Part shown: positions 23,915 through 35,508 of the stretch, piece by piece
Position numbering within the stretch: the first letter of the stretch is position 1
Layout: every line of letters starts with the position of its first letter
Assembly (NCBI GenBank): GCA_020543525.1
Contig: JAHYIO010000003.1
Location: forward strand, 2,914,001 to 2,978,000
Source of the DNA: Coriolopsis trogii
Lineage: Eukaryota; Basidiomycota; Agaricomycetes; Polyporales; Polyporaceae
Reading direction: 5' to 3'
Length of the DNA: 64,000 bases
Position numbers and translations under genes: made by a program
The notes under the pieces: model-generated
Database searches by the model: none
What the model saw: only the letters and a program-made list of their open reading frames with translations
What the model was told of the DNA's origin: nothing

Positions 23915-24887
23915 TTAGAGGTCGAATTCGAATTCCGAGTCCGAGTCCTCTTTCTTACTTCTGACGTTCTTCGCAGTCTTCGCGTTCGTCTTAGTACTGG
24001 CCGAGCGCATTCGCGAGGACGGGTCGTCGTCGTCAAGATCGTCGCTATCTGAGCCGTCGTCGTCGCTATCCCGTCGCTCTTCCGGCGGTCTGCGCAATTG
24101 AGGGATAATTGCCCCAGCCAGGATGAGCACCGCCTCGAGCTCTGCGCAAAGCATAGTCAGCACATGCGTACGCGAACGATGCAATGCTGCGCACCCTCTA
24201 TGCGCCTCTCGCGGTCTGCTCCCCAAGCGACCAGTTGGTTCAGAACCTCGCCTTTGCGGTAAATGATGAGCATGGGCAGTCGGGCGTCGGGTAGGTTGGG
24301 GATGCATTTGTCGCCCACAATGGAAACAAATTTGGTGTGTGGATGCCTCTGGGCGAGAATCCCAATGTGCTCTTTCGCGCGATCACTGTGAGGGATCCTG
24401 GTTGGGTTAAGTGAGACGTCAGTAGACGAAGGAGCGCCTGGACTGAGCAACGTACCCATCCTTATACAGGAACACAACGACTCCCGTACCCCTCTTCTGT
24501 TCATCCTCGTCCTCGTTTACTTTGCTGGCTTCCGTGACCTCCCGGGTGTAGTCCTCGCGCGAGATGGGGTATACCCGCCCAAAGCGAGCCATTTGCCTTT
24601 TCTGCGCCTCCTTGAGCTTCATCCGCCTCATGGCTTCGAGTATGCGTTCTGTTTCGTCATCTGGAGCTTCTGCAGCAAGTTCGCGAAGTTGTGCTGCGGT
24701 ATAGCTCGCGTATTTTTCCTCGAGCGTCGGAGAAGGTGGCGGCGATGGTGTGCGAGGAGTAGGCGGTTTGGGAGGAAGGATGCCATGCTTCCGGAGAGCT
24801 TCGTTACTGACATGCGCGATAAACGAGTGCACTAGGTTATGAATTGCGCACTTACAATTCAGTGTCTTCGTTGGGATTGATAGCCAT
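23915..24887 (-). CDS. phosducin-like protein with thioredoxin fold (PDCL3/Plp2 type)
   Basis: The ATG at 24885-24887 starts MAINPNEDTEF|NEALRKHGILPPK, the classical NEDTEW/F-N-LRK-GILP N-terminus of phosducin-like 2/3, split by an intron. A helical region (YASYTAAQLRELAAEAPDDE, RILEAMRRMKLKEAQKRQMA) is followed by FGRVYPISREDYTREVTEAS, then the thioredoxin-like domain (GTGVVVFLYKDG|IPHSDRAKEHI, HTKFVSIVGDKCIPN, RLPMLIIYRKGEVLNQLVAW). It ends with an Asp/Ser-rich acidic tail closing at TAA 23915-23917. Length is about 270 residues. Relatives assist the CCT/TRiC chaperonin in folding actin, tubulin and G-beta proteins; Plp2 is essential in yeast. It is divergent from the Dicer gene with about 215 bp between starts. 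Confidence 0.9.
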
Positions 24888-25102
24888 CGTGGTGGATGGA
24901 GAAGAGTTACATAGTAGGCGGTCAATAGAGCTACATCGCCCGGCACTACGGATCTGCGGCCCAGCCTCTACCGCAGCTGCTCTTGCATCTTGAACCTGTA
25001 CTCGACGTCTTCACTCTTGATCCCCTCAGGACCTGGTCCACCGCTCATGCTCACATCCACTACCTCGCCGCTCCTTGCATTTTGACTGTAACGACCACAC
25101 CC

Positions 25103-28100
25103 ATGTCTGTTTCCCTCGAAGAAATCAGCGACGTTCTCCTTCCACGGCGGTATCAAGAGGAGATCTTCGTCCGGGCTCAGCAGGGGAACGTCATCGCCGC
25201 TCTCGATACGGGTAGCGGCAAGACCTTCATCAGTACGCTGCTGATTAAGTGGGTCGCCGCAAAGGATGCGGGGCGCAACAGGATCATCGTGTTCCTCGTG
25301 CCCAAGGTGGCTTTGGTACAACAGCAAGGCGAGTTCATCGCCAAGCAAACATCCCTCCGTGTCCGACAGTTCTCTGGAGCAACGGCACGCGAGATGGGCG
25401 ACAGATCTGGTTGGAAGAAGGACTTTGAAGAGGCGGACGTGGTCGTCATGACTGGTGGGTGCACATTCCGGATACCGCCCTCGTTCGAAGTGCGCAGGGC
25501 TCACTTAGCCTGCCGCAGCACAAATCTTCCTCAACGTATTGACGCACTCGCACTGGAGCATGGACAAGGTGACTCGTCATGGCATACGTTGGATGCGCTT
25601 CTTCCTGACCCGGCCTCGCGCAAGGTCTCGTTGATTATTTTCGATGAATGCCACCACACTCGCAAGAACCATGCGTATAACGGGATCATGCGCGAATACT
25701 TCCAGAGCCCGTCCAGCTCGCGTCCCAAGATTTTTGGCATGACTGCATCCCCAATTTGGAATCCGAAAAATGCGGAAGAGTCCCTTGCTACTCTCGAGCA
25801 CAATCTCGACTCCAAGGTCATCGCGGTCAGAGAACATTTGGATGAGCTCACCGGACACTCGCCGAGACCTGAAGAGGTCCGCTTTGCTTAATGAGTCGCG
25901 TCCGCCAACTGATCACATTAATAGATTGTTCAACCATACCCCATACCTCCCCACTCGTACCCCGAGTATCGTTTCGCATCGCTACGCTCGCGATTGAATT
26001 TGGTGAACCTCCCGCCTCAAATCAGCATTCCAGTTGACAAGATCATGACAAGATACGAGGTAACATATCACAGTCTGGGTCCCTTCGGTGCAGAATACTT
26101 TTTGTACACTGAAATCAAGCAGCGCGTCACGCAAGTCGTCCAGGATGCGGTTGAGCAAGGCATGAACCACCTAACTCCCGCCCAGTACGCGCTGCTTTCA
26201 AATGGTATGTCTATAGCCGACATGCCTGGCGTTGTCCATCCAAAGATCAGAGAATTGGAGTCTGCGCTCGCCGAGTTTCGGATGTTGTTTGATCCACCCG
26301 AAGAAGGTGACGCGCCGCTCATTCCGGTCAGCCTTGCTTGGTGTTCCCCCAAAGTCAAGGTCCTTGTCGAAACCCTCTTCACTCGCTACAAGGATGGCTT
26401 CCAGGGCATCCTTTTCGTCGAGCAGCGGCATATAGCAGCATGCCTTGCCGCTATCCTCCCCCGTATTCCTCTCCTATCCCACCTCATAAAGTGCGATCAG
26501 CTCGTTGGTCATGGCATAGGTGGCAGCACAACCAAGTCTCAACAAAAGGGGATGGGTATTCGCAACCAGCAGGACACCGTGAAGCTCTTCAGGGAACGCC
26601 AATATAACCTTCGTAAGTGCATGTCTCCCGGCGTAACGTTTGCTCTCGATCACTCACTCACTGCCCTTGCAGTTGTTGCTACTTCTGTCGCAGAAGAAGG
26701 CCTCGATTTCCCGGTACGTTTGTGATCTTCACGTTGGCGATATGGTCTTGTACTGCATTTGCAAAATGACATCCTGCGGCCTACTAAGAGTGATTGGTTT
26801 GTTATTGTTCAGTAACAAGTTGATGACCCTTAGATGGCTGTCGGCTTGCCTTCAGAATGTGTCTTTGCTCTTGCAATACAGGTTCATATCTCAGCGAAAC
26901 TGTGCGACATACTGACGTGTACCAGGCATGTGATCTTGTCATCCGTTTCGATCCAGTCCAGCATATGGTTGGCTACTTGCAATCCCGTGGTCGAGCTCGC
27001 CACAAGACGTCCACATTCATCATCATGGTACAGGAAGGTGCACAGGCGCAGACCGAACGGTATAATCAATTCTCGCAGAGTGAGCCGCAACTCAAGAAGG
27101 TATACCAAGAGCGCGAGGCAGAGCAGCCTGATTCTACGGAAGAAGAAGAAGAGGACGACCATCCGGATCCATACGATCTGATAGAGCGCGAACGCTACGT
27201 CGTTCCATCGACTGGTGCCGTCCTCACCTATGCTTCTGCCATCACTCTACTCAATCACCTATGTTCCCTGATCCCCCGTGACAAATTCACACCTATCCAT
27301 CTACCGAAGTACACGGGCGACTTCTCCGCCACCGTACATCTCCCCTCCAGTCTCCCGTTGCCCTCGCACTTGCTGGTATACGCAGGACCTGCCAAGCGTT
27401 CCAAGAAGGAAGCGAAACGCGCTGCCGCCTTCCATGCGGTGAAGAATCTTCACGCCTTGAATGTATTCGACGACTACCTCATGCCCGCCAAGAGCTCACA
27501 TCTTCACGAGAAGGACGACGCAGACGGCGTACCGATCCCTAGCGTCAGCAACGTTCCAGACACCCTGAACCTGGATGTTCGGTGTCCATGGGCCCTTGGT
27601 TCAACGTTGTGGTTGCACATTGTGCATGTGGATGGTATCCCATGTGCTGGCCTTGTTACTGGGACCGCTCTTCCCACCGTTGAGCTCGTCGCTAACGGCC
27701 TCTATGTCTCCACCGAGGACGCGCACGAAGTCATCCTTGACCCCCGAGCCGCTTGGAGCCAGCGTCGGGCGATGGAGGAATATACGAGGATGGGTCTATG
27801 GTGGTGCATCACCGGCAGAGGAATCACTCTCCCGTTGACCTGCTACCTGGTCCCGATCACTCGTGACCTCAAGATCGACTTCGATGCCATGGAGCTCGCG
27901 GTAGCATACCCGCTTGGATCGGATAACTGGGACGGCATTGGGGAAGAGCACTGCGGGCATCTCATGTACGTGAACAACAAGGAGTTTGGACATCCCCTCC
28001 TTCTGCACAAGCTTCGGCCAGATGTGACACCGTCAATGGCACCGCCTCCTGGGTCGAAGGAGGCCGAATATCCGACCTATCGTGAATACTGGATGCACAA

Positions 28101-30067
28101 GTACACCAGGAAATCTCATGTCCCACATATATCTGAAGATGGGCCCTGCGTAGAGGGTCTTGTCCTCTCCCGCAATGCTTCCTGCTCCTATTCGCTCACG
28201 AACAGCCCTTTGCCCTCGACTTCATCCTGCGAGAACCCTGAAACCGTGATTTTCCCCATCGAGCTGTGCAGATGGGCTCTGATGCCAGAACACATGTACC
28301 GCATCTACTTCATCCTCCCCGAACTATGTCATCGCCTCACCGACGTCTACCGCGCGCACGACCTCCGTGCCATGCTCAAGCTCCCTCCAATCGCGGACGA
28401 TATGCTCGTGCAGGCGGTCACCGTCCCAAGCGCGAACGCGGGGTTCAATAATCAGCGCCTAGAGACCTTCGGAGACGCCGTACTGAAGCTCTGCACCGTT
28501 GTGTACTTGTACAACAAGTACCCGCACCGCCACGAGGGCCAGCTCGACAACATGAAGCGCATCGCGATCGCGAACAAGACGCTCCTCGCCCGAGCGTTGC
28601 AGTGTCGCCTGGAGCAGCACATCACGGCGGAGACGCAGAGCATCCGCACCTGGCGGTACGTCGTCTCGTCCGAGGAGGACGTGTATGCGCACAGACCGCG
28701 GCGGTTCGCGCCCCGCCAGTTCGTCCGCAGGAGCTTGCAGGACTGTATGGAGGCTCTCCTCGGGGCGGCGTTTGCCACTGGCGGGATTGATATGGCATTG
28801 CGGGCGGGGACGGCGCTGGGCTTAGCGTTTGGGGGCCCTTGTCCTTGGCCTGTGCGCTACGCCCATCTGACTCCGGAGTCCCCGGTCTCGCCGTTGTTCC
28901 TCGAGTTGCAGGAGACATTGGGCTACCACTTCACTCGCGGGCAGTTGCTGCTTGAGGCCGTCACCCATCCGTCGTTCCGTTCGACCGATTCGTCTTCGTA
29001 CCAACGGCTGGAGTTCCTAGGAGATGGTAAGTAGACTCGTCCGTGCGTCAGCCTATGGAGATGTCTGACATGCTGTGAATGACAGCGTTCGTGGATCTAG
29101 TTGTCATGGATTACCTGTTTAAGAAGTACCCATACGCAAATTCCGGGCAGCTCTCGTGGGCACGTTCCCGCGCCGTCTGCGGGCCCGCCCTCGCGGCCGT
29201 CGCGGTCAAGAAGTTGAACCTACACAAGCTGCTCCTCATCAACAACGTCGAGCTCAGTATTGCGATTGGCAACCACGTGCCGATCATCGAAGCGCTCTCC
29301 AACGAGGAGATCATCCTCGATGGCTGGAAGCAGGACCCGCCGAAAGCACTAAGCGACGTCTTCGAGAGCGTGATGGGCGCGCTCTTTGTCGACTGCGACT
29401 ACAACTACGACAAGGCCGCTGCGATCGCGGAGATCGTCCTCCAGGACCTCCTCGTCGTCCTCCACCCGGACCTCCCGAGGGATCCCGTGTCGGAGTTCAT
29501 GCAGTGGTCCGCACGGTCCGGCTGTCGGGCTGTCAGATTCGCGTACGTCGTCTTTAATGCCCTTTCCTGGTGATGTCAAACTTCTGACACGCTCGAACAT
29601 CGCGCTACCCGTCGAGCAGGAAGTCACGAAGCCAGCCGGAAGCACGGCGGGTGGATTGCATGTCTGTCTATGTGCATGACATCCTGGTCGCGGGCCCGCT
29701 CGCGGCGCCGAACATGTCCATGGCGAAGGGACTTGTCGCGGAGGAGGCGCAGGCGGTGCTCTCAAATCCAGATTCCGCGCAATCTCTGTCTAAGCTATGC
29801 ACCTGTCGGAGGAAAGGGGAGGCACCTGCTGAGCCGGAAAGACAGAGGGAGGACGAGCCAGCGTTGGATATAACGGACAAGGAAGAGCTCAGCGATGAGA
29901 CGGAAGATGGGTTCGCGATGCTGGCACGAATACTGATCGAGGATATCGAAGAGCCTCCGGTGAGCGACGATGATGAGGGCAGTGCTGACATTACTTCAGA
30001 TGAGGACAGGACTGAGGAGGATGAGGTGGAAAGGATGATGCAGACGATGGAAGTGGACATTGCATGA
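25103..30067 (+). CDS. Dicer-like ribonuclease III
   Basis: I chose the ATG at 25103 (MSVSLEEISDVLLPRRYQEE); an in-frame ATG at 24983 would add 40 residues. Domains in order: DEAD/DECH helicase with Walker A ALDTGSGKT and DECHHT; helicase C with EQRHIAACLAAILP, VATSVAEEGLDFP and QSRGRARHK; a Dicer dimerisation domain near 27200-27470; a poorly conserved middle; RNase IIIa with RLETFGDAVLKL and DCMEALLGAAF; RNase IIIb with YQRLEFLGD|AFVDLVVMDYL and DVFESVMGALFVD; then a dsRBD-like segment (VHDILVAGPLAAPNMSMAKG) and an acidic tail. All catalytic acidic residues of both RNase III domains appear present. No PAZ domain is evident to me. Length is about 1,450-1,500 residues. It cuts dsRNA into small RNAs for gene silencing. 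The intron near 26713-26925 is unusually long. Confidence 0.93.
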
Positions 30068-30305
30068 TATTGGATAGGAGATCAACGATTCGCCCCGCTA
30101 TCAATCCTGTATCTTCGCCAATTGATCGAGAACTGTTGTACTATGGATTTGTACGGAGCACATTGTAGTCATATAGATGAAGATCCAATTTGTATTCATG
30201 ATAACACGTAGATAATCTGGAGAATGAGTGCAGTGAAGCAAGATGTAAGTCACGCGATAGTGATGATCAGATACGCCCTTCATTCTACGCAAATGTACGT
30301 ACCTC

Positions 30306-31291
30306 TCAGATGACATCCAGGAATTGAGCGAGCTCAGGGAAAGGGATTCTATAGCCGAGGTTGGATAGGGCCTGGTCTACGTTCCTCAGTCCCCCCTGAT
30401 ATGCGTCCCAGTTGGTGAAGAAAGGCTTCCATTCCCAACAACCGCTGTCGTGCAGGAAACGGCCCGGAACAGGTACGACGTCGTTCTCGCGGTCGGCCCA
30501 TGCAAGAGGGAAACCGTGGTTGATGCTGTCCGTGCAGAACTGGATGAGCTCCAGGAGAGGCTCGCGTTTCGTCTCCTCGTCCAGGCGGGGATGACTGGTC
30601 GGCTTGAGGAGAGGGAAGAACTCGACCATAGAGCCTGAGCCGAAGTCCATGATCGTGTATTCCACCGTGATGAGGCCCATGTAGCTGTCAGTCTCGCGCA
30701 GGCGTTCCCTGTAGCAGCGGTCTGCCTCCGCCCTGATGTTCTCCTTGTCGACCCAGAACTCAGGAACTTCACGTTTGTACTTGTCGAGGTCCACCCACTC
30801 GTAGTTGACGAGCTCGAAGCGCTCCGCAGGGTTAGGTCGACGGTCGTTGGAGGCCACACAGCGTAGGTTGAAGCGGAGGAGGCCGGGGATGTCTTTGGCG
30901 GAACGGTCACACCTCTCGTACTCGAGGTGCCAGATGGCCTTACTCATGCTCTTGAAAGCCCATTCGTGCGCTCGCGTAAAGTCCGACTGGGCACGTCCCA
31001 GCGCAACGACGTTGGGATAGCCGTACCGGGAAGCCAGTAGGTCGCCTATCGGGTTTGCCATTCTCCTGCACATCGGCCTGCCAAGAGCAGCAACGTCCTA
31101 TCAGCAGCGTGCCGCTATGTGAGGGGGTGCGTCTCGTCTACGGACTTGTGTCTATTCCATGCTTTGCGCTGGCATTCCGGTCCACAGTATAGGACGGCTG
31201 CGCAGTTCTTGCATTTGTTCAATTTGAAAGTGCTGGTTTCTGGTTTCGAGCAGTTGTTGCATTGTCGTAGCGCGTCATTCCGATGGCTCAT
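30306..31291 (-). CDS. MYND-finger protein, family copy A (intact)
   Basis: Exon 1 begins at 31291 (MSHRNDALRQCNNC) and encodes the MYND zinc finger: C-NN-C, KCKNC, LYCGPEC, then W-NR-H. The last finger residues are completed across an intron with a GTCCGT donor, giving HKPMC (H-x3-C), so all eight ligands are present. Exon 2 has a conserved helical region (YGYPNVVALGRAQSDF, RAHEWAFKSMSKAIWHLEY) and ends with LIQFCTDSINHGFPLAW, VVPVPGRFL, CWEWKPFFTNWDAY and DQALSNLGY. Stop is at 30306-30308. Total is about 310 residues. MYND fingers usually bind proline-rich partner peptides; the function of this fungal family is unknown. Four or more relatives lie in the next 13 kb. Confidence 0.85.
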
Positions 31292-31948
31292 GGTGATGAA
31301 TGCTTTCTACTGACTGAAGCTTGAAACTCGGTCAGATCCGTATGTTATACATATGATAGAGTGGGTTGCCCGTACGCTTTCCTGCAGGCGGTTTGGCGGA
31401 GAGCAACGTAGTGGGATGCGCGATGGCGCGTTTCATGTGGTCGCTTCAGGCTGTTCCCTTGAATCGGTTTCCAGAGATAGACCGATCGGGTCGCACCGGA
31501 CTACGGCTCAATATGTACTAGCCGATGAGTTGGTGCGCATCGTCGGATTCAATTATCATCAACCTCGAACTCTTCAGTCTTGCCGCCGCTGCCACCAGCG
31601 GCCGCCAGAGAAGCGTGTTGCGTAATGTGGGTGGGTATCCTCGTTGGGACAAGAGAAGCTCAGCCCGTGAGCCGCTGTTCACGGACTAATATATTGACCC
31701 TTCGGATCGCGATAGCAATCTGCATCCTGGTGTGAATCTTGCGCTTTCAAAGCTACAAATGGGACTCAGTGTGCCCTGACTCTTCCGCACTCGAGTCAGT
31801 AGATATCTGCGATCAGTGACTTGTGCACGTATGTTGTACAGTGATATGTTGCATGAAGGGACCAAGAACTAGACAGTATTGCTGGAGTCGTTGCTACCAT
31901 TTTCCCCTCCATCCAAGGCTCAAGCTCGTCTTCCCTATACTCCAGGCT
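31292..31948. other. intergenic region without a recognisable gene
   Basis: About 655 bases between MYND copy A (start side) and the peroxidase 3' end. Short frames exist but no motif, splice-consistent exon or repeat is visible. Confidence 0.5.
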
Positions 31949-33838
31949 TCAAGTATAGGTGAAGCTTGCCTCCCTGGCGGTACGGTAATTGTCCGTGACC
32001 GTCTGACCGTCAGAAAGCGTAGCGACGACATCCAACGTCAAGCCGGTCGCCATGAGAGGCGCCGCAAGGGTAGCATTCGTGCCATTCGGGAGCGTGAAGT
32101 CGACCGCGGCCTGATACAGATCGTACCCCGACGTTCCAAGGGATGCTGAAGACGTGAAGGGGATGACAAAAGTCTCCAGGGAGGGATTCGGCACGTCGGT
32201 GGGGCGCAAGTACTTGACGATCGCCTGTACAGCCGACACACCCACGCCAGCCTTGATGGCAGCGGAGAGTGCGCCGGAAAGCTTCCCCGAAGCAGTGTCA
32301 AAGTGCAAGGAGGACTGTGCCGGCAGGAACGCGACAGAGTCTTGGAAAGCGAAGGCGGTCGTGTTGACCGGCTTGGCGTTCGAAGACTCCACGGTCGAGA
32401 CACTGAAGGAATTGACCCCGCTCGTGTTGGCGATGGGTACAGAGAACGTGTAGTAGTACGTTTCTGCGCCGTCGAGATAGGCTGAAGAGCCGGTCAGGCT
32501 GGACAAGGTGTCAGCGCGAATAGTGACTTCCTCGCCGGAAGGCGTCTTGTAGGTCACCGCAACCTGACAATCGGCGTTTGATGAGAACTGCGACCCGAGG
32601 AGCTAAAATTCGATAGTTGGAACATCAGATCGACTACCTCGAGTGGATTAGCAGACGGAGAACTTACGCGTATGGTGCCCGAGAACATTGTCTCGCCCGA
32701 GGAATCGACGGTAAGCGTCACATTCAGAGGTTTGACTGCGATAGGGGAAATCTCCTTGAGATTCACACCCTTTGGGACGGTGTTGAGCATTTGAGTGGTG
32801 ACACGTCTACACTCGGAGGCGAAAAGCTCTGCATCTTGCGAGAATCTGGCAAGCGCCAGTGAGGGACAGCTATGAACGCAGAAGTATGAATCGCGCACTT
32901 TGCCATAGTGGCATTGTTGTCCGAGCTGAACATGCGGAGGTCCGAACGGACGGTCACGTTCGGCGAGACTACGAGCATGTTCGTCGAACGATCTTCGATA
33001 TATTCGAAAGCACTGGTCACATAACTTTCAGTGAGCAAGTGGCAAGTCATACTCGATGATCTGTACTCACATCGTGTTGTCGTACACGGTGTATGTGCCA
33101 TCAAGGTCAACACCGCCCCCAGTGTTGTTTGGGGTCACGTAGCTTTCGGGTACAACCTGGGGGAACCCGGCGTGGTGTATGCGTCCGACGGTGTGTCCAC
33201 AAGCCGTCAACGTGATGCTGTCAGTCTGCGATAGGCCTGCAGCCTTCATGCGGTTGAGGGTTTCGGTGATGCTCGACTCGGGCTCTGGGACACCAGAGAT
33301 GCCGGCCTTCCGTGCATCGACGCGCCCAGCACTGTAGACCAGCTTTGGCCCACCGCACGAAGTGATCGCTGCCACAGTCCCGAGGGCGATTACATCGGAG
33401 ACTGATATTGCTGCAATCAGTACTGAGGCATAAGAGAAGCGAGTCGAACATACGGCTCGTTCTGGAGTCGACATAGTTTATCCAGTAGTTGAAGCTGTCG
33501 AGGAAGGCAGCACCAGAGTTCTCGGGCCGAGTGTACTCGTATACGATACTGGCGTCCAGGCCACCCGTGCCTGCCTCGATGTCAGCGGTCGCGAAGTCGT
33601 GGAACGCGACGCGCATCCACTGAGCCGATGTCGTTCGGCCGAGATTGGGGTCGTCAATAGAGACATATCTTGAGCATGGGGTGATCCCATCGTAGAACGA
33701 GCCGCTGTTGTAACCCGCCGTATCAACGAGGAGATGTTCGAGGCGCGATTCTAGGGCAGAGGGGTAATGCGCACCCCGTGCTGCCTGTGCGGTGAACAGA
33801 GCGAGAGCGGCGAGGGAGCGACACATAGAGGACGACAT
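31949..33838 (-). CDS. secreted haem peroxidase (plant-peroxidase superfamily, AA2-like)
   Basis: The start at 33838 gives MSSSMCRSLAALALFTAQAA and a signal-peptide cleavage region near ARG-AHYP. The haem pocket is clear: the distal Arg/His stretch WMRVAFHDFATAD with GGLDASI, then ISVSDVIALGTVAAITSCGG and the proximal-His motif LTACGHTVGRIHHAGFP. After several introns a long C-terminal part rich in Thr, Ser and Asn follows (NTTAFAFQDS, NGTNATLAAP), ending EASFTYT at TGA 31949-31951; N-glycosylation sequons are frequent. Total is about 520 residues, longer than classical lignin or Mn peroxidases (about 340-370). The distal motif differs from the canonical RLTFHDA of ligninolytic class II enzymes, so I call it an AA2-like relative rather than a lignin peroxidase. 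Extracellular oxidation of phenolics is inference. Confidence 0.87.
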
Positions 33839-35032
33839 GTGGTGGGAGGGACCGACTTGGGACGTGGATTTGGGACGCAGTGCGGTGACTGACTTTCAGT
33901 GGCAAGTTGATATACCGCAGCCTCTGACGGAGTTCGCTAGCCGGACCGGATAAGATGATCAAGGTCGCTCGCCTTCAGGCCAGAGCGGGAAACCGCGCGA
34001 GAGGTAGCCTCGAAGTAGCGGGCCCCCACTACACAGTGATCTAGGCTGCCTTCGGCTGCGCGCTTGTGTCTCTGTGGCGAGGTTCGCCGGGTGATCCGCG
34101 ATGAGGGTGTGCACTGTAAACCAGAGCAGCACGCGTACAGATTGTCCCCGTCTGCGCTACGATACTCGTACGAGGCGTCTCCACGACTTATCGCCGTGAC
34201 ATAACATGAGAGAGTTGAAGGGCGGTTGTCGAAAAGACAATTGCAAAGGAAGATGGAGAGCATTTCAGCGCGCCGCTAGAATGCTCTACAGCTGCACTAG
34301 TCATCAGTACAATGTATATAGTCGTAAACTCAATCTTCACCTACCGGAGCATTGCCACCCCGCTTGGAAGCCAACGAAGCAATCGCCCTTGACATTGTTC
34401 TCCACAGTGATTGGCGGCCGTTCAATTGAAATCAGCGCAACGCTCGCCTGCCATCCACCTCCAGTGTCACTGTAAGTATTGGTCAGTCCACGAAGTACTA
34501 GCGCAGTCCAGCACCGCGAAAGGAAGCACAAATCCATACTGTGTTTTGTTCTGCGCCGCTTGATGATGTCTGCGGCTGCCCACCGGTATCGTCCTGTCCT
34601 CGTGTTGGCAGATTGCTCCTCAAGTATCTTGCACGCCAAGGGGAATTCTTCGCAGAGTTGCCTTGTCGCCGATGTGCCACGATACGGAAGACGAGGCATG
34701 TCGGCGATTCCTGTTATGAAAGCAATTAGCAGTGGAAACCCAGCTCTTGAAATGATGAGTACGTGCGTTGATATGGTGTCTGGATCGCTGCACTCATCGA
34801 CTTCCAGACATCGACTTGTCGGCTACGCCACTCCTCCAGCAATCGAAACAGTCACGCCAAGAATCCGGAAAACTCAGCAAATGCATTTGGTAGCAGTCGA
34901 TACGACACTTGTTCTAGTCGCATGGGTATCATAGACAAGTGCGCAATAGCCTACAGTCTGACGAATGGGTGAACAGCTGAGAGGAAGGCAGTAACACATT
35001 CTCGGGAGACACTCACATATAATTATGGTCAA
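33839..35032. other. intergenic stretch with one unassigned minus-strand frame
   Basis: About 1.2 kb. On the minus strand, 34699-34337 reads MPRLPYRGTSATRQLCEEFP ... GGGWQASVALISIERPP ... GDCFVGFQAGWQCSG. This looks protein-like but lacks a start context or motif I recognise; it may be one or two exons of an unknown gene or a remnant. The rest appears non-coding. Confidence 0.3.
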
Positions 35033-35455
35033 TTACGCAGTTTGGTCGAGATGATGATCACCTCGATGATCGTCAGGTCCGGAGCGATCCTCGAGAGCGA
35101 AATCCAGCCCAGGGTGCCGATCCCGACGACGATCAGGCCTCGAGCTCAAGTACGAGCTCCAGTCCTGTATCAAGGGCTTCCACTCCCAGTTCTTGCCTCC
35201 ATCAACGCATACGAACCGCCCAGGAATGGGTAACAAGTCCTCCAATCCATTGCTCTCGAGACATTTCATAGGAAAGTCGTGGTTGACGCTATGCTTGCAG
35301 AAGTTGATCATATCGTCCAGGATCAAGCGGTGCGTATGGAATGAAATGCGGATCAGGAGAGTTGATACAGATGCTGAAGAGACGGTCGGCCGATCGTATA
35401 GTACACGGTAAAGATACAACTCCTGCAAGGGTCCCTGACGAACACAGTACAACAC
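35033..35455 (-). pseudogene. C-terminal fragment of the MYND-finger family (copy B')
   Basis: The fragment keeps only the family's C-terminal module: DDMINFCKHSVNHDFPMKCL, LLPIPGRFV, NWEWKPLIQDWSSYL and HPGLDFAL. It aligns by eye with copies A and B. No zinc finger or central helix precedes it. The family's last helix continues in another frame (LSRIAPDLTIIEV), so at least one frameshift is present, and the residues before the module also fall in a different frame. It lies 53 bp downstream of copy B in the same orientation, as expected for a partial tandem duplication. Confidence 0.75.
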
Positions 35456-35508
35456 ACTGAAGCCCGCGAGTCAACATGTGAACAACAACGATATGAGCCT
35501 GCCTCACC

